A stretch of DNA of 64,000 nucleotides, from assembly GCA_002720095.2 (NCBI GenBank), contig PBGP02000006.1, positions 1 to 64,000 on the forward strand. Direction: 5' to 3'. This DNA is from Methanobacteriota archaeon (GTDB taxonomy: Archaea; Thermoplasmatota; Poseidoniia; Poseidoniales; Poseidoniaceae). A model generated the notes under the pieces. That model searched no databases, was not told where the DNA came from, and saw nothing but the letters and a program-made list of their open reading frames with translations. Positions within the stretch are counted from its first letter, which is position 1. Each line of letters begins with the position of its first letter. This document shows, in pieces, positions 1 to 10,375 of this stretch. Made by a program: the position numbers and the translations under genes.

Positions 1-218
<218 letters not shown>

Positions 219-227
219 AAGAAAACG

Positions 228-271
228 GAGGGCAAGGGGTTTTCGGACTCCTTGCCTTCCAACCACTTTTT
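228..271. terminator. Hairpin plus T-run after 16S rRNA
   Basis: A stem of ten pairs (228-237 with 250-259, one G-U pair) encloses a 12-base loop, and a run of five T follows at 267-271. It lies 9 bases after the 16S end and just beyond the stop codon of the convergent NAD kinase gene. It could terminate the rRNA transcript or be part of 3' processing of pre-16S. The stem is seen directly; the role is inferred. Confidence 0.6.
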
Positions 272-1142
272 ATTCTATCAATTCTTTTAATTTAGAAACC
301 ATCGAATTTCTAAATGTTATGAGATTTAATTTGGGAGCATCTAGGTTTACTTTGATACTAGCACCTCTAATGAATTGAATTTCATTCCATCCATCAGGAA
401 CCACATAGCCCCGATGCATATTGCTGGTAATGGTTGTTTCTTCGCTAGTCCAATCTAGATAAGCAGTAGGATTTTCAGCTCTAATGTCCCTGTTTAGATC
501 ACGAGCCACAACTAAGTATTTTTTGTTTATTTCTTTAATGTCAAATATCATTCCCTCAATATCACAAATATGTCTGAACCATGCGCCTTGACCGAAAAAA
601 GTTGAGAATAATAATCCCGAAGAGTGTTGTGTTGTATTCAATTCCCCTCTATTCATAATATATTTAGATGGCATATACTGCTGTGAGTTTGCAACGAGTA
701 AGTCGTTGAGAGCTGGATCGGATTTCAAGATATTCCCACTAGTTGTAGTTATTACTGCTTGTAATCTTGGCAAATGATTAGTAATACATTCATTATTGAT
801 AGCGTTTATGACATCCTCAGAAAATGTCGACATATCCGAATCCATGTAAAAACCCACACTACCAGTTGAATCGCTTTTTCTTGGATTTGAATTTACTCCC
901 ATGACAGGTGTGTCGTCTAATATATTATGTGATATTGAAGTTAATGTACCATCACCACCTAAAACTATAATCATTTTTTTATTTTGGAAATCATTTTTTT
1001 CAACTCTTTCTCTAGCTTTGTATTGTGATTTAATTCCAAGATTATCTTCTAAATCTTTTAGGCTCTCAATCATTTTTTTTAATGCTAAATCGTGAACCTC
1101 TTCAAAATTTTTCTTGTATACCACTAAAATATCATAAACCAT
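270..1142 (-). CDS. nadK: NAD kinase family protein
   Basis: The product would phosphorylate NAD to NADP in the cytoplasm. The diagnostic GGDGT nucleotide-binding motif is present at about residues 62-66, followed by a PVMGVNSNP segment that fits the family's G-N loop, and the C-terminal beta-rich half has the usual length (about 290 residues in total). I chose ATG at 1142 because a TATA-like TTATTTATA (complement of 1171-1179) sits about 30 bases upstream; an earlier in-frame ATG at 1166 lies too close to that box. The gene converges on the 16S rRNA. A more distant sphingosine/diacylglycerol kinase relative is possible but less likely. Confidence 0.8.
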   Translation of the reverse strand: MVYDILVVYKKNFEEVHDLALKKMIESLKDLEDNLGIKSQYKARERVEKNDFQNKKMIIVLGGDGTLTSISHNILDDTPVMGVNSNPRKSDSTGSVGFYMDSDMSTFSEDVINAINNECITNHLPRLQAVITTTSGNILKSDPALNDLLVANSQQYMPSKYIMNRGELNTTQHSSGLLFSTFFGQGAWFRHICDIEGMIFDIKEINKKYLVVARDLNRDIRAENPTAYLDWTSEETTITSNMHRGYVVPDGWNEIQFIRGASIKVNLDAPKLNLITFRNSMVSKLKELIE

Positions 1143-1181
1143 AACCTTCAAACTCCCCTGCAACATTAAGTATAAATAATA

Positions 1182-1562
1182 TCATAAATTTTTCTTCTTA
1201 AAATTTAGAGATGTTGAATTGATACAATATCTTAAACCTCTACTTCCCGGTCCATCATCAAAAACATGTCCTAGGTGTGATTTGCAATTATTACATTTTA
1301 CTTCAGTTCTTAACATGCCAAAACTCCTATCTTCATGTTCTTCTATGAGACTTGATGAAATAGGATTCGTAAAACTTGGCCATCCTGAACCAGAATCAAA
1401 TTTTGATGAAGATGAAAACAATTCTTGATCACAGCAAATGCAATGATATGTTCCAATTTCTTTGAGATTCCAATATTTATTTCTGAAAGCAGGTTCTGTG
1501 CCACATTGATAACAAATTCGCTTTTGTTCGGGAGTTAAATTCTTTAACCATTTTTCCTTCAT
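1182..1562 (-). CDS. msrB: Peptide-methionine (R)-S-oxide reductase
   Basis: MsrB reduces the R form of methionine sulfoxide in damaged proteins. The 126-residue protein has the two zinc CxxC pairs (Cys41/44 and Cys90/93), the SGSGWPSF block and the catalytic Cys113 in RYCINSTSL. It is the usual length for a single-domain MsrB. Its ATG overlaps the stop of the LysE-family gene (TAATG), and AGGTGAT lies three bases before the start, so the two are probably co-transcribed and coupled. Function is oxidative-stress repair, in line with an aerobic life. Confidence 0.95.
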   Translation of the reverse strand: MKEKWLKNLTPEQKRICYQCGTEPAFRNKYWNLKEIGTYHCICCDQELFSSSSKFDSGSGWPSFTNPISSSLIEEHEDRSFGMLRTEVKCNNCKSHLGHVFDDGPGSRGLRYCINSTSLNFKKKNL

Positions 1563-2206
1563 TAAATCACCTTTAAAATTTTCAAACTATCAATTACAAA
1601 TAAACAACTGAATGATAGTAATGCAACCCCGCTAAGTTGTAGTAAAATTTTGTAACCACTGGAATTTAAAAAATCTTTTGATTTTTCAACAAGAATTGCC
1701 ACACACATTTTCAGAAGAATAAATGCCGAAAAAAAAGCAAATACAAAAATAAATGGATAAGAAAAATCTATATTAAACGCATTAATTAAAAACGGAGCTC
1801 CAATTAACATCCAGTATAAGTACATGTTGGGGTTTGATAAATTTGTTATAATTCCATTCCTGAGAGAATTTGATTTAACAGTAGTATTTTCAAATTTTTT
1901 ATTGGACTTTTTGAAGCAATCTATACCTAACCATATCAAAATTATCGACCCTAAAAATCCAATTAATGCTTGAGCCAGTGTATTGAGGGTTAATATTTCA
2001 TATAATATTACGCTAAGCAGAATTACGGGCCCATCGGTAATTAATGGAACTAATGCTACCTTTAAACCAGCTTTCCAGTCGTGAATCATTGTTTCGGAGA
2101 TTACAACCGTCATCAATGGACCAGGTTTGATTCCTTCAATGAATCCTAATGTAATTGCAGCTAATAATAGAGCTGACGCACTTGTGACTTCCACATTTTT
2201 CTCCAA
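1562..2206 (-). CDS. LysE/RhtB-family amino-acid exporter
   Basis: A 214-residue membrane protein with about six hydrophobic segments. The N-terminal GFIEGIKPGPLMTVV segment matches the family's G-x-x-PGP signature in the first helix, and the Asp-Gly-Pro pair near residue 58 fits the conserved second block. Members export amino acids or related small molecules by proton exchange; substrate cannot be told. It is the first gene of a pair with msrB and divergent from the yjbQ gene. Confidence 0.85.
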   Translation of the reverse strand: MEKNVEVTSASALLLAAITLGFIEGIKPGPLMTVVISETMIHDWKAGLKVALVPLITDGPVILLSVILYEILTLNTLAQALIGFLGSIILIWLGIDCFKKSNKKFENTTVKSNSLRNGIITNLSNPNMYLYWMLIGAPFLINAFNIDFSYPFIFVFAFFSAFILLKMCVAILVEKSKDFLNSSGYKILLQLSGVALLSFSCLFVIDSLKILKVI

Positions 2207-2258
2207 ACTTAGTTCTCATTTGAACTCTGCGGTATTCTAAAAATATTCATCTCTTACC

Positions 2259-2729
2259 ATGCACATGCTGGTATCTGGAAATTACGGGACTTACACAGAA
2301 GAAATATGGATGAAAACAGAAAAAAGATATCAAATAATACCAATAACAAATAAAATACAAGAGATAATATCGCGCAGTAGAATTGTAGACGGACTTGTAT
2401 TAATTAACCCGATGCATATCACGGCTAGTATATTTGTTAACGACTTTGAATATGGTTTACATTCAGATATAATGGCAATTTTGAACAAATTAGCACCCTT
2501 TTTTGGACCTGATGGAGAAATGGGAACAGAATATTTACATCATAGAACAGGTGAAGACAACGGTGACGCACATTTGAAAAGACAGTTATTGGGACATCAA
2601 GTAAATATGCCAATTACTAATGGGGTGCTACAACTTGGTCCGTGGGAGCAAATACATTATGCAGAATTTGATGGTATGCGTAAAAAAAGGATATTGGTAA
2701 AAATTACTGGTATAATCGGAGATGAATAG
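2259..2729 (+). CDS. YjbQ/UPF0047 family protein
   Basis: The protein matches the YjbQ family, for which a low secondary thiamine-phosphate synthase activity has been reported and whose real role is unclear. Seen are the HITAS block, the acidic-rich [15 protein letters not shown] segment and the late [11 protein letters not shown] segment with the order and spacing of the family. Starts at 2259, 2265 and 2310 are possible; a TATA-like TTCTAAAAATATT at 2235-2247 would place transcription near 2265, and a start at 2310 would trim the family's first strand. The next gene overlaps or abuts its stop, so they form a pair. Confidence 0.85.
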   Translation: MHMLVSGNYGTYTEEIWMKTEKRYQIIPITNKIQEIISRSRIVDGLVLINPMHITASIFVNDFEYGLHSDIMAILNKLAPFFGPDGEMGTEYLHHRTGEDNGDAHLKRQLLGHQVNMPITNGVLQLGPWEQIHYAEFDGMRKKRILVKITGIIGDE

Positions 2730-2731
2730 TG

Positions 2732-3163
2732 ATGAGTGATGAATTAAGCCAACCTTCTAAAATTAATGGAATTTCCAAATCCTTGGGAATTGAAATGAAG
2801 AGCTTTGGAGATGGAGTTGCAGTTTTTGAAGTTACTGTAACAGAAAAACATTTGAACAAGGGCGGAGTTGCTTTTGGAGGTTTACATGCGTCATTATTAG
2901 ATTCTTCAATGGGAGCGGCATTGGTTTCAACACTCAAGGTCGATGAATGGTGTGCAACAGGAAATCTTACTATAAATTACTTAGAAGCCAGTTTTTTAGG
3001 AGATAATTTAATTTCCACTGGACGGATAGTAAGAAGAGGAAAAACATTAGCACATTTATTTGGAGAAATAATTGATGAGAATGGTAAAATTCATGCTAAT
3101 GCCACAGGGATTTGGAACATTTGGAGTTCTAAACCTCATAAATTTTCTAACAAAAATAAATAA
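2732..3163 (+). CDS. PaaI-like hotdog-fold thioesterase
   Basis: A 143-residue single hotdog domain. The motif HLNKGGVAFGGLHASLLD matches the PaaI/YdiI group, where the G-G-x-x-x-x-L-x-D segment carries the catalytic Asp. The likely role is hydrolysis of an acyl-CoA or aryl-CoA thioester; the substrate is not visible. An earlier GTG at 2729 shares bases with the stop of the yjbQ gene; ATG at 2732 is preferred. It is probably co-transcribed with the upstream gene. Confidence 0.85.
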   Translation: MSDELSQPSKINGISKSLGIEMKSFGDGVAVFEVTVTEKHLNKGGVAFGGLHASLLDSSMGAALVSTLKVDEWCATGNLTINYLEASFLGDNLISTGRIVRRGKTLAHLFGEIIDENGKIHANATGIWNIWSSKPHKFSNKNK

Positions 3164-3201
3164 TTCTCAAAAACAATGACTTCCTAGGTGCCCTGAAGCG
3201 A

Positions 3202-3540
3202 ATGTCTGGAAACGGTTCAATATTATGGTTAATGTTTAGTATTTTACAAGCTTTCTTAGCTTTTTCAGGTGTAATACCCTCTGAAATGGCAATATTACAA
3301 ACAGTATTAGGAGGTAACAGTCTAGCGTTCTTGGCTATTTATCTGTATTTCATGTTTAAGAATAAACCAAAAGGATTTTTAGATAGTAAATACGATAAAG
3401 ATGAACGATCAATTAGAGTAAAGGATGAGAACGGAGTAAATCAAGAGGTTGGGCAAAAACCTGAAGGATCGAGATGGGAAAAATGGGCTTCAATGCTTTG
3501 GTTTTTATCTTTAATCATCGGTTTCCAAACACTAATCTGA
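3202..3540 (+). CDS. Small membrane protein, unknown
   Basis: A 112-residue protein with hydrophobic segments at about residues 7-25, 36-51 and 95-112 and a charged lysine/aspartate-rich loop between the second and third. I do not recognise the family. It starts the run of membrane proteins leading to the flotillin gene. The third segment runs to the very C-terminus, so the protein ends in or at the membrane. Confidence 0.6.
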   Translation: MSGNGSILWLMFSILQAFLAFSGVIPSEMAILQTVLGGNSLAFLAIYLYFMFKNKPKGFLDSKYDKDERSIRVKDENGVNQEVGQKPEGSRWEKWASMLWFLSLIIGFQTLI

Positions 3541-3554
3541 TTCGAGATGATAGC

Positions 3555-3794
3555 TTGTCAAACAAGAACAAGATTGATGAAATTATCACTGATACATCTA
3601 AAGATAATTTGCTAGGAGGTTACTATGTATTTTACAGGAGATTATTTTTTATTTTCGCAATAGGAGGTATTTTCATGGTTTTACTATCTATTACTAACAG
3701 CTACGCTTTTTCATCAATTTTCACTGGTCTGAGTATTGGACCTCTCTTTTTACTCGAAGATAAATGGGTTAGATATAAGATTAAAAAAATTTAA
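3555..3794 (+). CDS. Small membrane protein, unknown
   Basis: A 79-residue protein with two hydrophobic segments (about residues 28-47 and 51-68) and a basic C-terminus. The open frame extends up to an ATG at 3474 inside the previous gene, but that start would overlap 67 bases in another frame. A TTG at 3555, 14 bases after the previous stop, gives a more natural protein. Not recognised; possibly a partner of the 3202-3540 product. Confidence 0.5.
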   Translation: MSNKNKIDEIITDTSKDNLLGGYYVFYRRLFFIFAIGGIFMVLLSITNSYAFSSIFTGLSIGPLFLLEDKWVRYKIKKI

Positions 3795-3850
3795 TGTTGA
3801 CTGTTAGAGAATGGTATTAAAGATATGACTTACTGGAGTGACTGATTGCA

Positions 3851-4453
3851 ATGGCAGGGATTCTAGAAATATTCGGACTCGGGGACTTAGTTGGTTTCGA
3901 TCTTGTGTTCGGAATTTCAGCATTGGTTGGTGGTTTGCTATTTCTTCTATGGTTTGTATTGATGATGGTAGGTGGAGCGGCAAGCGATATCTTTGATGGT
4001 TTATTTGATATCCAGATAGGAGATACAGACCTTTCATTCAAAGCATTAACATTTCAAGGTTTATCTGCATTTTTAATGATGTTTGGTTTAATTGGATTGA
4101 TGATATCAGAAATGGATGCACCGCAAGCTTTGTCTATTCTTGGAGGTTTAGGTGCTGGTGGTTTTTCAATGTGGATGGTCTCAAAATTATTTGATACTTT
4201 TAAGGAATTAGAACAAGAAAGTACAATGGAATTGGATAATGCCACTGGTGCTACAGGTACGGTTTACCTACGAATACCATCTTCTGGGGAAGGCCAGATT
4301 CAAATCACTTTTCAAGGGGCTATGAGAACAATGGATGCCATTTCTGCAGATGGTGTAGAAATTCCAACAGGTACTCTTATTCAAGTAGTCGATAATGTTG
4401 CAGATACACTAAGAGTAAGAGAATTTAAGAATACAGATTTAGATAAAAAATGA
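3851..4453 (+). CDS. NfeD/YuaF-like membrane protein
   Basis: A 200-residue protein with an N-terminal hydrophobic segment (about 20-42), two more (about 73-108), and a C-terminal soluble part of about 70 residues rich in beta strands (GATGTVYLRIPSSGEGQI and following), which fits the OB-fold of NfeD-type partners of flotillin. Its TGA overlaps the ATG of the flotillin gene (ATGATGA), and the pairing NfeD-flotillin is a known conserved arrangement. Role is inferred as membrane microdomain organisation. Confidence 0.75.
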   Translation: MAGILEIFGLGDLVGFDLVFGISALVGGLLFLLWFVLMMVGGAASDIFDGLFDIQIGDTDLSFKALTFQGLSAFLMMFGLIGLMISEMDAPQALSILGGLGAGGFSMWMVSKLFDTFKELEQESTMELDNATGATGTVYLRIPSSGEGQIQITFQGAMRTMDAISADGVEIPTGTLIQVVDNVADTLRVREFKNTDLDKK

Positions 4454-6009
4454 TGAAGTTTAAGATAATAGGTGGTTTAATGAAAAATATAGGAGAAATA
4501 AAGATTTTTAGAAGGTTATTGACTAATTTTAGCATGATAATGCTGACATTATCAATTTGGATTGTTAGCGTTTCGGCACAGGATGAAGGATCATCATCTA
4601 GTGCTGGTAATATCGCAGTTATTGCTATTTTTGCATTTATATTGATAATTGTAGCTATGGTGATATTTTTTGCGCAAAGATACCGAAGATGTCCTCCCGA
4701 TAAAGTGATTGTAATTTATGGGCGAAGTGGTGGTCAGTCTGCTGCAAAAACCGTTCATGGTGGTGGAATTTTAGTTTGGCCTTTGATTCAAGATTATGCT
4801 TATTTAGATTTAAAGCCTATGTCAATTCAAATTAATCTTACTAATGCACTTTCAAATCAAAACATCCGTGTGAATGTACCAAGTACTTTTACTGTGGGTA
4901 TAAGCGTAGAACCCAATTTAATGCAAAGAGCGGCTGAAAGATTATTAGGACTTAGTGCACCTCAAATTGAAGAATTAGCACAAGAGATTATCTTTGGTCA
5001 ACTCAGACTAACTATTGCAATGTTGACTATTGAAGAAATTAATCAAGACAGAGACAACTTCTTGGAACTTATCATGTCCAATGTTGGCAAAGAATTAAAC
5101 AAGGTAGGACTGTACTTGATAAACGTAAATATCACAGACATCACTGATGAATCAGAGTATATTGAATCTATTGGTAAAAAGGCAGCGGCAGAGGCAGTTA
5201 ACATCGCGAGAGTTGATGTTGCTAATGCTGAAAGAGACGGTTCTATTGGTGAGGCTCAGGCAAACAGGGAGAGAGAAATCGAAGTTGCGATAAATGCAGC
5301 AGAAGCCGAAAAAGGTAGGAAGAGTGCAGAAAGAGATCAGCGTGTTTTCGTAAAAGAACAAGAATCATTAGCAGTCGAAGGAGAGAACGTTTCTGCTGCA
5401 AGTATAGCTGAATTTAATGCAACCCTAGCTGAGAAGGAAGCTGAAGCAGAAAGAAGAGCTGAAATTGCTAGGCGTACCGCAGAAACAGAAATTCAAAAAG
5501 CTCAGTATGTACTAGAACAAGAACGTCTAAAAGCAGAAGAAATTGTGCGTGAAGAAATTGCAAAAACGCAGATTGAAATTGCTGCAGAAGCTGAAGCTGA
5601 AAGAGCGAGAAGAGTCGCAAAGGGTGAGGCTGATGCAATTCTATACAAATATGAAGCAGAAGCAAAAGGTGTGCAACAAGTCCTAGATGCTAAAGCAGAA
5701 GGTTATGGAAGATTAATTGAGAGCTCTGGGGGGGATGCTCGTGCAGCAGCTACTCTTTTGATGGTTGAAAAAATAGAGTCAATGGTGAGCGCGCAAGTAG
5801 AAGCAATCAGGAACTTGAAGATTGATAAAATTACAGTATGGGACGGTGGAAACGGTGGAGTAGGAGATGGTTCTTCTTCGACATCTAACTTTGTAAGTAG
5901 TTTAGTTAGAAGCTTACCACCAATACATGATGTTGCTAAAATGGCGGGTGTGGAACTTCCTCAATATTTAGGCAAGGTTTCAGGTGAGTCTGATATTGAT
6001 GTGGAATAA
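4450..6009 (+). CDS. Flotillin-like SPFH-domain protein
   Basis: 519 residues. After a short basic start come one hydrophobic segment (about 27-44), a second (about 55-75) and a CPPDKVIVIYGR segment that opens the SPFH domain (to about 260). The rest up to about 425 is a long Ala/Glu-rich coiled coil (many AEAE, EAEA repeats) and a short C-terminal tail, the architecture of flotillin/YuaG. The family assembles membrane scaffolds (lipid-raft-like domains). ATG at 4450 overlaps the upstream stop; 4453 is an equal alternative. Confidence 0.92.
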   Translation: MMKFKIIGGLMKNIGEIKIFRRLLTNFSMIMLTLSIWIVSVSAQDEGSSSSAGNIAVIAIFAFILIIVAMVIFFAQRYRRCPPDKVIVIYGRSGGQSAAKTVHGGGILVWPLIQDYAYLDLKPMSIQINLTNALSNQNIRVNVPSTFTVGISVEPNLMQRAAERLLGLSAPQIEELAQEIIFGQLRLTIAMLTIEEINQDRDNFLELIMSNVGKELNKVGLYLINVNITDITDESEYIESIGKKAAAEAVNIARVDVANAERDGSIGEAQANREREIEVAINAAEAEKGRKSAERDQRVFVKEQESLAVEGENVSAASIAEFNATLAEKEAEAERRAEIARRTAETEIQKAQYVLEQERLKAEEIVREEIAKTQIEIAAEAEAERARRVAKGEADAILYKYEAEAKGVQQVLDAKAEGYGRLIESSGGDARAAATLLMVEKIESMVSAQVEAIRNLKIDKITVWDGGNGGVGDGSSSTSNFVSSLVRSLPPIHDVAKMAGVELPQYLGKVSGESDIDVE

Positions 6010-6017
6010 TCTTAATT

Positions 6018-6482
6018 ATGAAAGATATGGGTTCTGTTAGTTCTATCAATATCTCCTCTGGAGGTGTACCTAAACTTCCTGTGAGTTCTGTCAAAGTTTC
6101 TCGTGAAGGATTGGAAGGTGACTCACAAAATTTTCATGGTCATGGAGGTTTAAAACGTGCAGTATCATTATATTCCTGCGAACTAATTGAAGGTTTAAAA
6201 AAAGAAGGTAATCCTATATTTCCTGGTTCAACTGGTGAGAACTTAACTTTAGAAGGAGTAAATTGGGACCTTTTTCAAAGTGGATTAAAATTATCCATAG
6301 GCTCTTCAATTTTAGAATTGACAATGCCTGCCGTACCTTGTAAAACAATTTCAGCATCATTTTCTAATGATTTTAATAGGATTTCTGAAAAAAAATTTCC
6401 TGGTTGGTCTAGGTGGTACGCTTCAGTTATTAAGGAAGGAACTATCCAAGCAGGTGATTTAGTTTATATTTTAGATGATTAG
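6018..6482 (+). CDS. MOSC-domain protein
   Basis: A 154-residue stand-alone MOSC domain (molybdenum cofactor sulfurase C-terminal). Visible are the GLEGDSQNFHGHGGLKRAV segment, the STGENLTLEGV segment and the late PCKTI with the conserved cysteine thought to carry the transferred sulfur. Members deliver sulfur to metal centres or detoxify N-hydroxylated compounds; the substrate here is unknown. It follows the flotillin gene by 8 bases and is likely in its transcript. Confidence 0.88.
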   Translation: MKDMGSVSSINISSGGVPKLPVSSVKVSREGLEGDSQNFHGHGGLKRAVSLYSCELIEGLKKEGNPIFPGSTGENLTLEGVNWDLFQSGLKLSIGSSILELTMPAVPCKTISASFSNDFNRISEKKFPGWSRWYASVIKEGTIQAGDLVYILDD

Positions 6483-6488
6483 GTTTTG

Positions 6489-6734
6489 ATGATGGCAATT
6501 CTCAATATCTGGTCAATTGGACATTTCTTACAATGGTTTGTGGTTGCAAGATATGTATTTAGAAATTGGTATTTATTTTTATTATTATCATTAGGCTGGG
6601 AGATCGTTGAATTATTTTTGCCTTATGAATTTGCTAAAGAAACATTTGAAAACAAAATCTCAGATATCCTAGTGAATTTTCTAGGGTACTTCTTAGGTAA
6701 TTATCTTTGGGAGATAAAGAATAAGAATTTTTAG
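6489..6734 (+). CDS. Small VanZ-like membrane protein
   Basis: 81 residues with hydrophobic segments at about 5-20, 27-45 and 58-75. The pattern [20 protein letters not shown] followed by a D-I-x-x-N-x-x-G-Y segment resembles the core of VanZ-like or DUF2585-type membrane proteins. Function unknown. It lies 6 bases after the MOSC gene and converges with nrdA, sharing a few bases with its end. Confidence 0.6.
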   Translation: MMAILNIWSIGHFLQWFVVARYVFRNWYLFLLLSLGWEIVELFLPYEFAKETFENKISDILVNFLGYFLGNYLWEIKNKNF

Positions 6735-9124
6735 GAACCACATGATAAACAATCATCAGGATTATCTATACTGCAGGCAATTTGATCAATACTACTCACA
6801 TCTTCAGCTCTTTCCTTGAGCCCGTTTACTGTAATATCAGACATTTTGTCTTTTTCTAATGTAAATTGGATAGCATCCACTGCTGCTTTTGTTCTTAGAT
6901 AATACATGCCAGTCTTTAGACCTTTTTTCCAACCATAAAAGTGCATTGAAGAAACTTTTGCAGAATTGGCGTCAGTCATATGTATGTTTAAACTTTGACT
7001 CTGATCGATGAATGCTCCTCTATCTGCAGACATATCTATGATATGTTTCTGTTTAATTTCCCATGTGGTTCTATATAACATACGAATATCTTCTGGAATA
7101 ACATCAATATTTTGTATTGAACCTTTACCTTCTAATATTTTATCTTTTAATTCAAGAGACCATAAATTATTATCTATTAAGTCATTAACGAGATGTTTAT
7201 TTAATATAATAAATTCTCCTGAAAGAGTTCTTCTGGTATAAAGATTGGATGTAAATGCTTCAAAACATTCATTATTTCCTAATATCTGACTTGTAGAAGC
7301 TGTGGGCATAGGAGCTAATAGTAACGAATTTCTTATGCCTGATTTGATAATTTTAGATTTGAGAGAATCCCAGTTCCAATTTCCTGAATTTGGTGTAACT
7401 CCCCACATATCAAATTGTAATATCCCTTTACTTGCAGGTGAACCTTGGAAAGATTCATACGGTCCATCTCGTATAGACAAATCTGCAGAACATGAAAGTG
7501 CTGCGAAGTAGATAGTTTCAAAAATATCTTTATTTAGTTGTTTAGCTTCATCACTATCAAAATTAAACTTCAACATTGCAAATGTATCCGCTAAGCCTTG
7601 GACACCGATTCCAATAGGTCGATGTCTCATGTTTGAATTCCTTGCTTCTTCAACAGGGTAATAGTTTACATCGATAACTCTATTCAGATTGTATGCAACT
7701 CGATAAGAAACATCAAATAATTTTTGATGATCGAATCTATTATTTTTAATATCCACATATTTTGGTAGCGCAATACTAGCTAGATTACAAACAGCTACCT
7801 CATCAGGTGACGTATATTCCATTATTTCAGTACATAGATTAGAAGATTTAATTGTTCCAAGGTTTTTTTGATTTGATTTGATGTTAGCAGCATCTTTATA
7901 CAGCATGTAAGGTGTTCCAGTTTCGATTTGAGCAGAAACGATTGCTTCCCATAATTCTCTAGCTTTGATTGTCCTTCTTGCCATCCCCTCAGATTCATAC
8001 TTCAAGTATAATTTATTAAATTCCTCACCATATACATCGTGCAGTCCTGCACACTCATTAGGACAGAAAAGACTCCATTCTGAATCGGCTTGAACTCTTT
8101 CCATAAATAAGTCAGGTGTCCATAAAGCATAGAATAAATCTCTTGCACGTAGTTCTTCTTTGCCATGATTTTTCCTTAGATCTAACCATTCAAAAATATC
8201 TGGATGCCAAGGTTCTAGGTATATTGCGCAGGAGCCTTTTCTTTTCCCTCCTCCTTGATCGACATATCTTGCTGTTGCATTAAATACCTGTAACATAGGA
8301 ACTAATCCGTTACTTGTTCCATTTGTTCCCTTAATGTATGACCCTTTAGATCGGATTGGATGGACTGATAGTCCTATTCCACCCGCAGATTTAGAAATTT
8401 TTGCACATTGATGTAGAGTATTGTAAATTCCTTCCAATGAATCATCTTGCATTGTAAGTAAGAAGCAACTCGATAGCTGAGGTTTTGTTGTTCCAGCATT
8501 AAACAATGTTGGTGTGGCATGTGTAAACCATCCTTCACTCATTAGATCATATGTTTCCAATGCTCTTTCTACATCGTTAGAATGTATTCCAATAGCCACT
8601 CTCATTAACATGTGTTGAGGTCTTTCAGCAATCTCACCGTTTAGTTTTAATAAGTAAGATCGTGATAGTGTTTTGAATCCAAAATAGTCATAGTTGAAGT
8701 CTCTACTGTAGTCTATGTGTTCATTTAGAATATCTTTATTAATTCTAATAACCTCTAAAACCTCGTCTGAAATCAATGGTGCATGCTTTTTTGTTTCAGG
8801 ATCTATGTACGCATATAGATCTTCAATCAAATCGCTGAATGAATCTTTAGTTGACCTATGTAGGTTATCTACTGCAATTCTTGCGGCAAGTATGCTGTAG
8901 TCGGGGTGGTGACTTACTAAACTAGCACTTGTCTCTGCAGCTAACTCATCTAATTCTTTCGTTGTAACTCCGTCATATAATCCTTCAATTACCATTTTTG
9001 CGACTAATCCGGTGTCTACCCAATCTGTATCCAAACCTTCCGATAATTTTGCTAGTTTTTCTAGAATTGCATCGAATCTAACATCTACTCTTTCTCCAGA
9101 TCTATTAATTACTTGAAGCCCCAT
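6731..9124 (-). CDS. nrdA: Ribonucleoside-diphosphate reductase, class Ia large subunit
   Basis: The catalytic R1 subunit, 797 residues. An ATP-cone lies at about 1-90. Active-site residues are visible: Cys220 (QLSSCFLL), the N-L-C-T-E block with Cys431 and Glu433, and Cys446 in VAVCNLAS; the [11 protein letters not shown] segment is also typical. The C-terminus ends in CLSCGS, the swinging dithiol. The sequence is close to the eukaryotic-type class Ia enzyme. It requires the tyrosyl radical of the NrdB encoded 85 bases upstream and so oxygen. Same-strand order nrdB-nrdA suggests one transcript. Confidence 0.97.
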   Translation of the reverse strand: MGLQVINRSGERVDVRFDAILEKLAKLSEGLDTDWVDTGLVAKMVIEGLYDGVTTKELDELAAETSASLVSHHPDYSILAARIAVDNLHRSTKDSFSDLIEDLYAYIDPETKKHAPLISDEVLEVIRINKDILNEHIDYSRDFNYDYFGFKTLSRSYLLKLNGEIAERPQHMLMRVAIGIHSNDVERALETYDLMSEGWFTHATPTLFNAGTTKPQLSSCFLLTMQDDSLEGIYNTLHQCAKISKSAGGIGLSVHPIRSKGSYIKGTNGTSNGLVPMLQVFNATARYVDQGGGKRKGSCAIYLEPWHPDIFEWLDLRKNHGKEELRARDLFYALWTPDLFMERVQADSEWSLFCPNECAGLHDVYGEEFNKLYLKYESEGMARRTIKARELWEAIVSAQIETGTPYMLYKDAANIKSNQKNLGTIKSSNLCTEIMEYTSPDEVAVCNLASIALPKYVDIKNNRFDHQKLFDVSYRVAYNLNRVIDVNYYPVEEARNSNMRHRPIGIGVQGLADTFAMLKFNFDSDEAKQLNKDIFETIYFAALSCSADLSIRDGPYESFQGSPASKGILQFDMWGVTPNSGNWNWDSLKSKIIKSGIRNSLLLAPMPTASTSQILGNNECFEAFTSNLYTRRTLSGEFIILNKHLVNDLIDNNLWSLELKDKILEGKGSIQNIDVIPEDIRMLYRTTWEIKQKHIIDMSADRGAFIDQSQSLNIHMTDANSAKVSSMHFYGWKKGLKTGMYYLRTKAAVDAIQFTLEKDKMSDITVNGLKERAEDVSSIDQIACSIDNPDDCLSCGS

Positions 9125-9209
9125 TTTCCTCTACCTCTGATATGCTTTATAGCGCAGTATCTGTTTGCGGACGCGGACGGTATTAGAACTATACGTAGGA
9201 AAGTCGTCA

Positions 9210-10256
9210 TCAGAAGTCTTCTTCCATTGAAAAACGAGTTTGGACGGAAGCAGCTGCTTCGCCAGAATTGAGAACACCACTTTTCTGATATTCACCGACT
9301 CTTTTCTCAAAGAAATTGGTTTTTCCTTGCATACTAATCATTTCCATCCACGGGAATGGGTTTGGTGTATTGTATAGTCTTGCGCAATTTAATGCTACAA
9401 GAAGTCTGTCTGCTACAAATTCAAGATATTGCGACATTAATTCAGCATTCATTCCAATTAAAGAAACTGGTAATGATTCGGTAATAAATTCCTTTTCAAT
9501 TGTTACTGCTTCAGCGATAATTCTAGTAATTCTGCTTTCAGATGTAGGTCTTTCCAGTAATCTATGCAATAGACATGCAAAGTCACAATGTAAACCTTCA
9601 TCACGGGAAATTAATTCATTTGAAAATGTCAGTCCAGGCATTAAACCTCTTTTCTTTAACCAGAAAATAGCGCAGAATGCACCAGAGAAAAATATTCCTT
9701 CAACCGCAGCAAAAGCAATCAATCTCTCTGGGAATGAGGCTCTTTTCCTATCAAGCCATCTTAAAGCCCAATCGGCTTTCTTCTTAACAGATGGGATTGT
9801 TTCAATCGCATTCAATAATTTATCTTTCTCTTTTTCATCTTTGATATAACTGTCAATTAATAAAGAATATGTTTCAGCATGGATATTTTCCATCATAATT
9901 TGAAAACCATAAAAACATCTAGCTTCTGCGTATTGGACTTCTGCTGCAAAGTTATAAATCAGATTTTCATTAACTATTCCATCACTTGCTGCGAAAAAGG
10001 CTAGAATGTGTTTGATGAAATGTCTTTCATTATCAGTCAAATTTTCCCAGTCTTTGCCATCTTCTCCTAAATCAATTTCTTCCGCTGTCCAAAAAGCGGC
10101 TTCATGCTGTTTGTAAAAACTCCAAATTTCTTCGTGTTCAATCGGGAATAATACAAATCTATTGGGATCATCTATTAACATTGGTTCTATGAACTCTCCT
10201 TCTAAGTTGAAATCTTCTTCTGCTGTACTCATAATATCACTCTCTTCACTGGCCAA
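9210..10256 (-). CDS. nrdB: Ribonucleoside-diphosphate reductase, class Ia small subunit
   Basis: The radical-carrying R2 subunit, 348 residues. Visible di-iron ligands include Asp62 (EEIDL), Glu123 and His126 in MENIHAETY, and the radical Tyr130 in the same block; [11 protein letters not shown] holds the late Glu/His ligands. The wording [10 protein letters not shown] and [20 protein letters not shown] is nearly that of animal R2. The extreme C-terminus ends in FSMEEDF, the tail that binds R1. An alternative start is the ATG at 10232. Confidence 0.97.
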   Translation of the reverse strand: MASEESDIMSTAEEDFNLEGEFIEPMLIDDPNRFVLFPIEHEEIWSFYKQHEAAFWTAEEIDLGEDGKDWENLTDNERHFIKHILAFFAASDGIVNENLIYNFAAEVQYAEARCFYGFQIMMENIHAETYSLLIDSYIKDEKEKDKLLNAIETIPSVKKKADWALRWLDRKRASFPERLIAFAAVEGIFFSGAFCAIFWLKKRGLMPGLTFSNELISRDEGLHCDFACLLHRLLERPTSESRITRIIAEAVTIEKEFITESLPVSLIGMNAELMSQYLEFVADRLLVALNCARLYNTPNPFPWMEMISMQGKTNFFEKRVGEYQKSGVLNSGEAAASVQTRFSMEEDF

Positions 10257-10375
10257 GGATTGCTTGGAAACTGATGTGCGAACAAACTCGCTAATAACCT
10301 TGACTAATGTTTATTCAAAAAATGTGGTACTTATACAAAAATTCACACAACCAAATTTGAAAATAACATACTATT

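Noticed and set aside
9316-9849. Plus-strand frame of 177 codons
   Set aside because: It lies wholly antisense to nrdB, which has all its catalytic residues.
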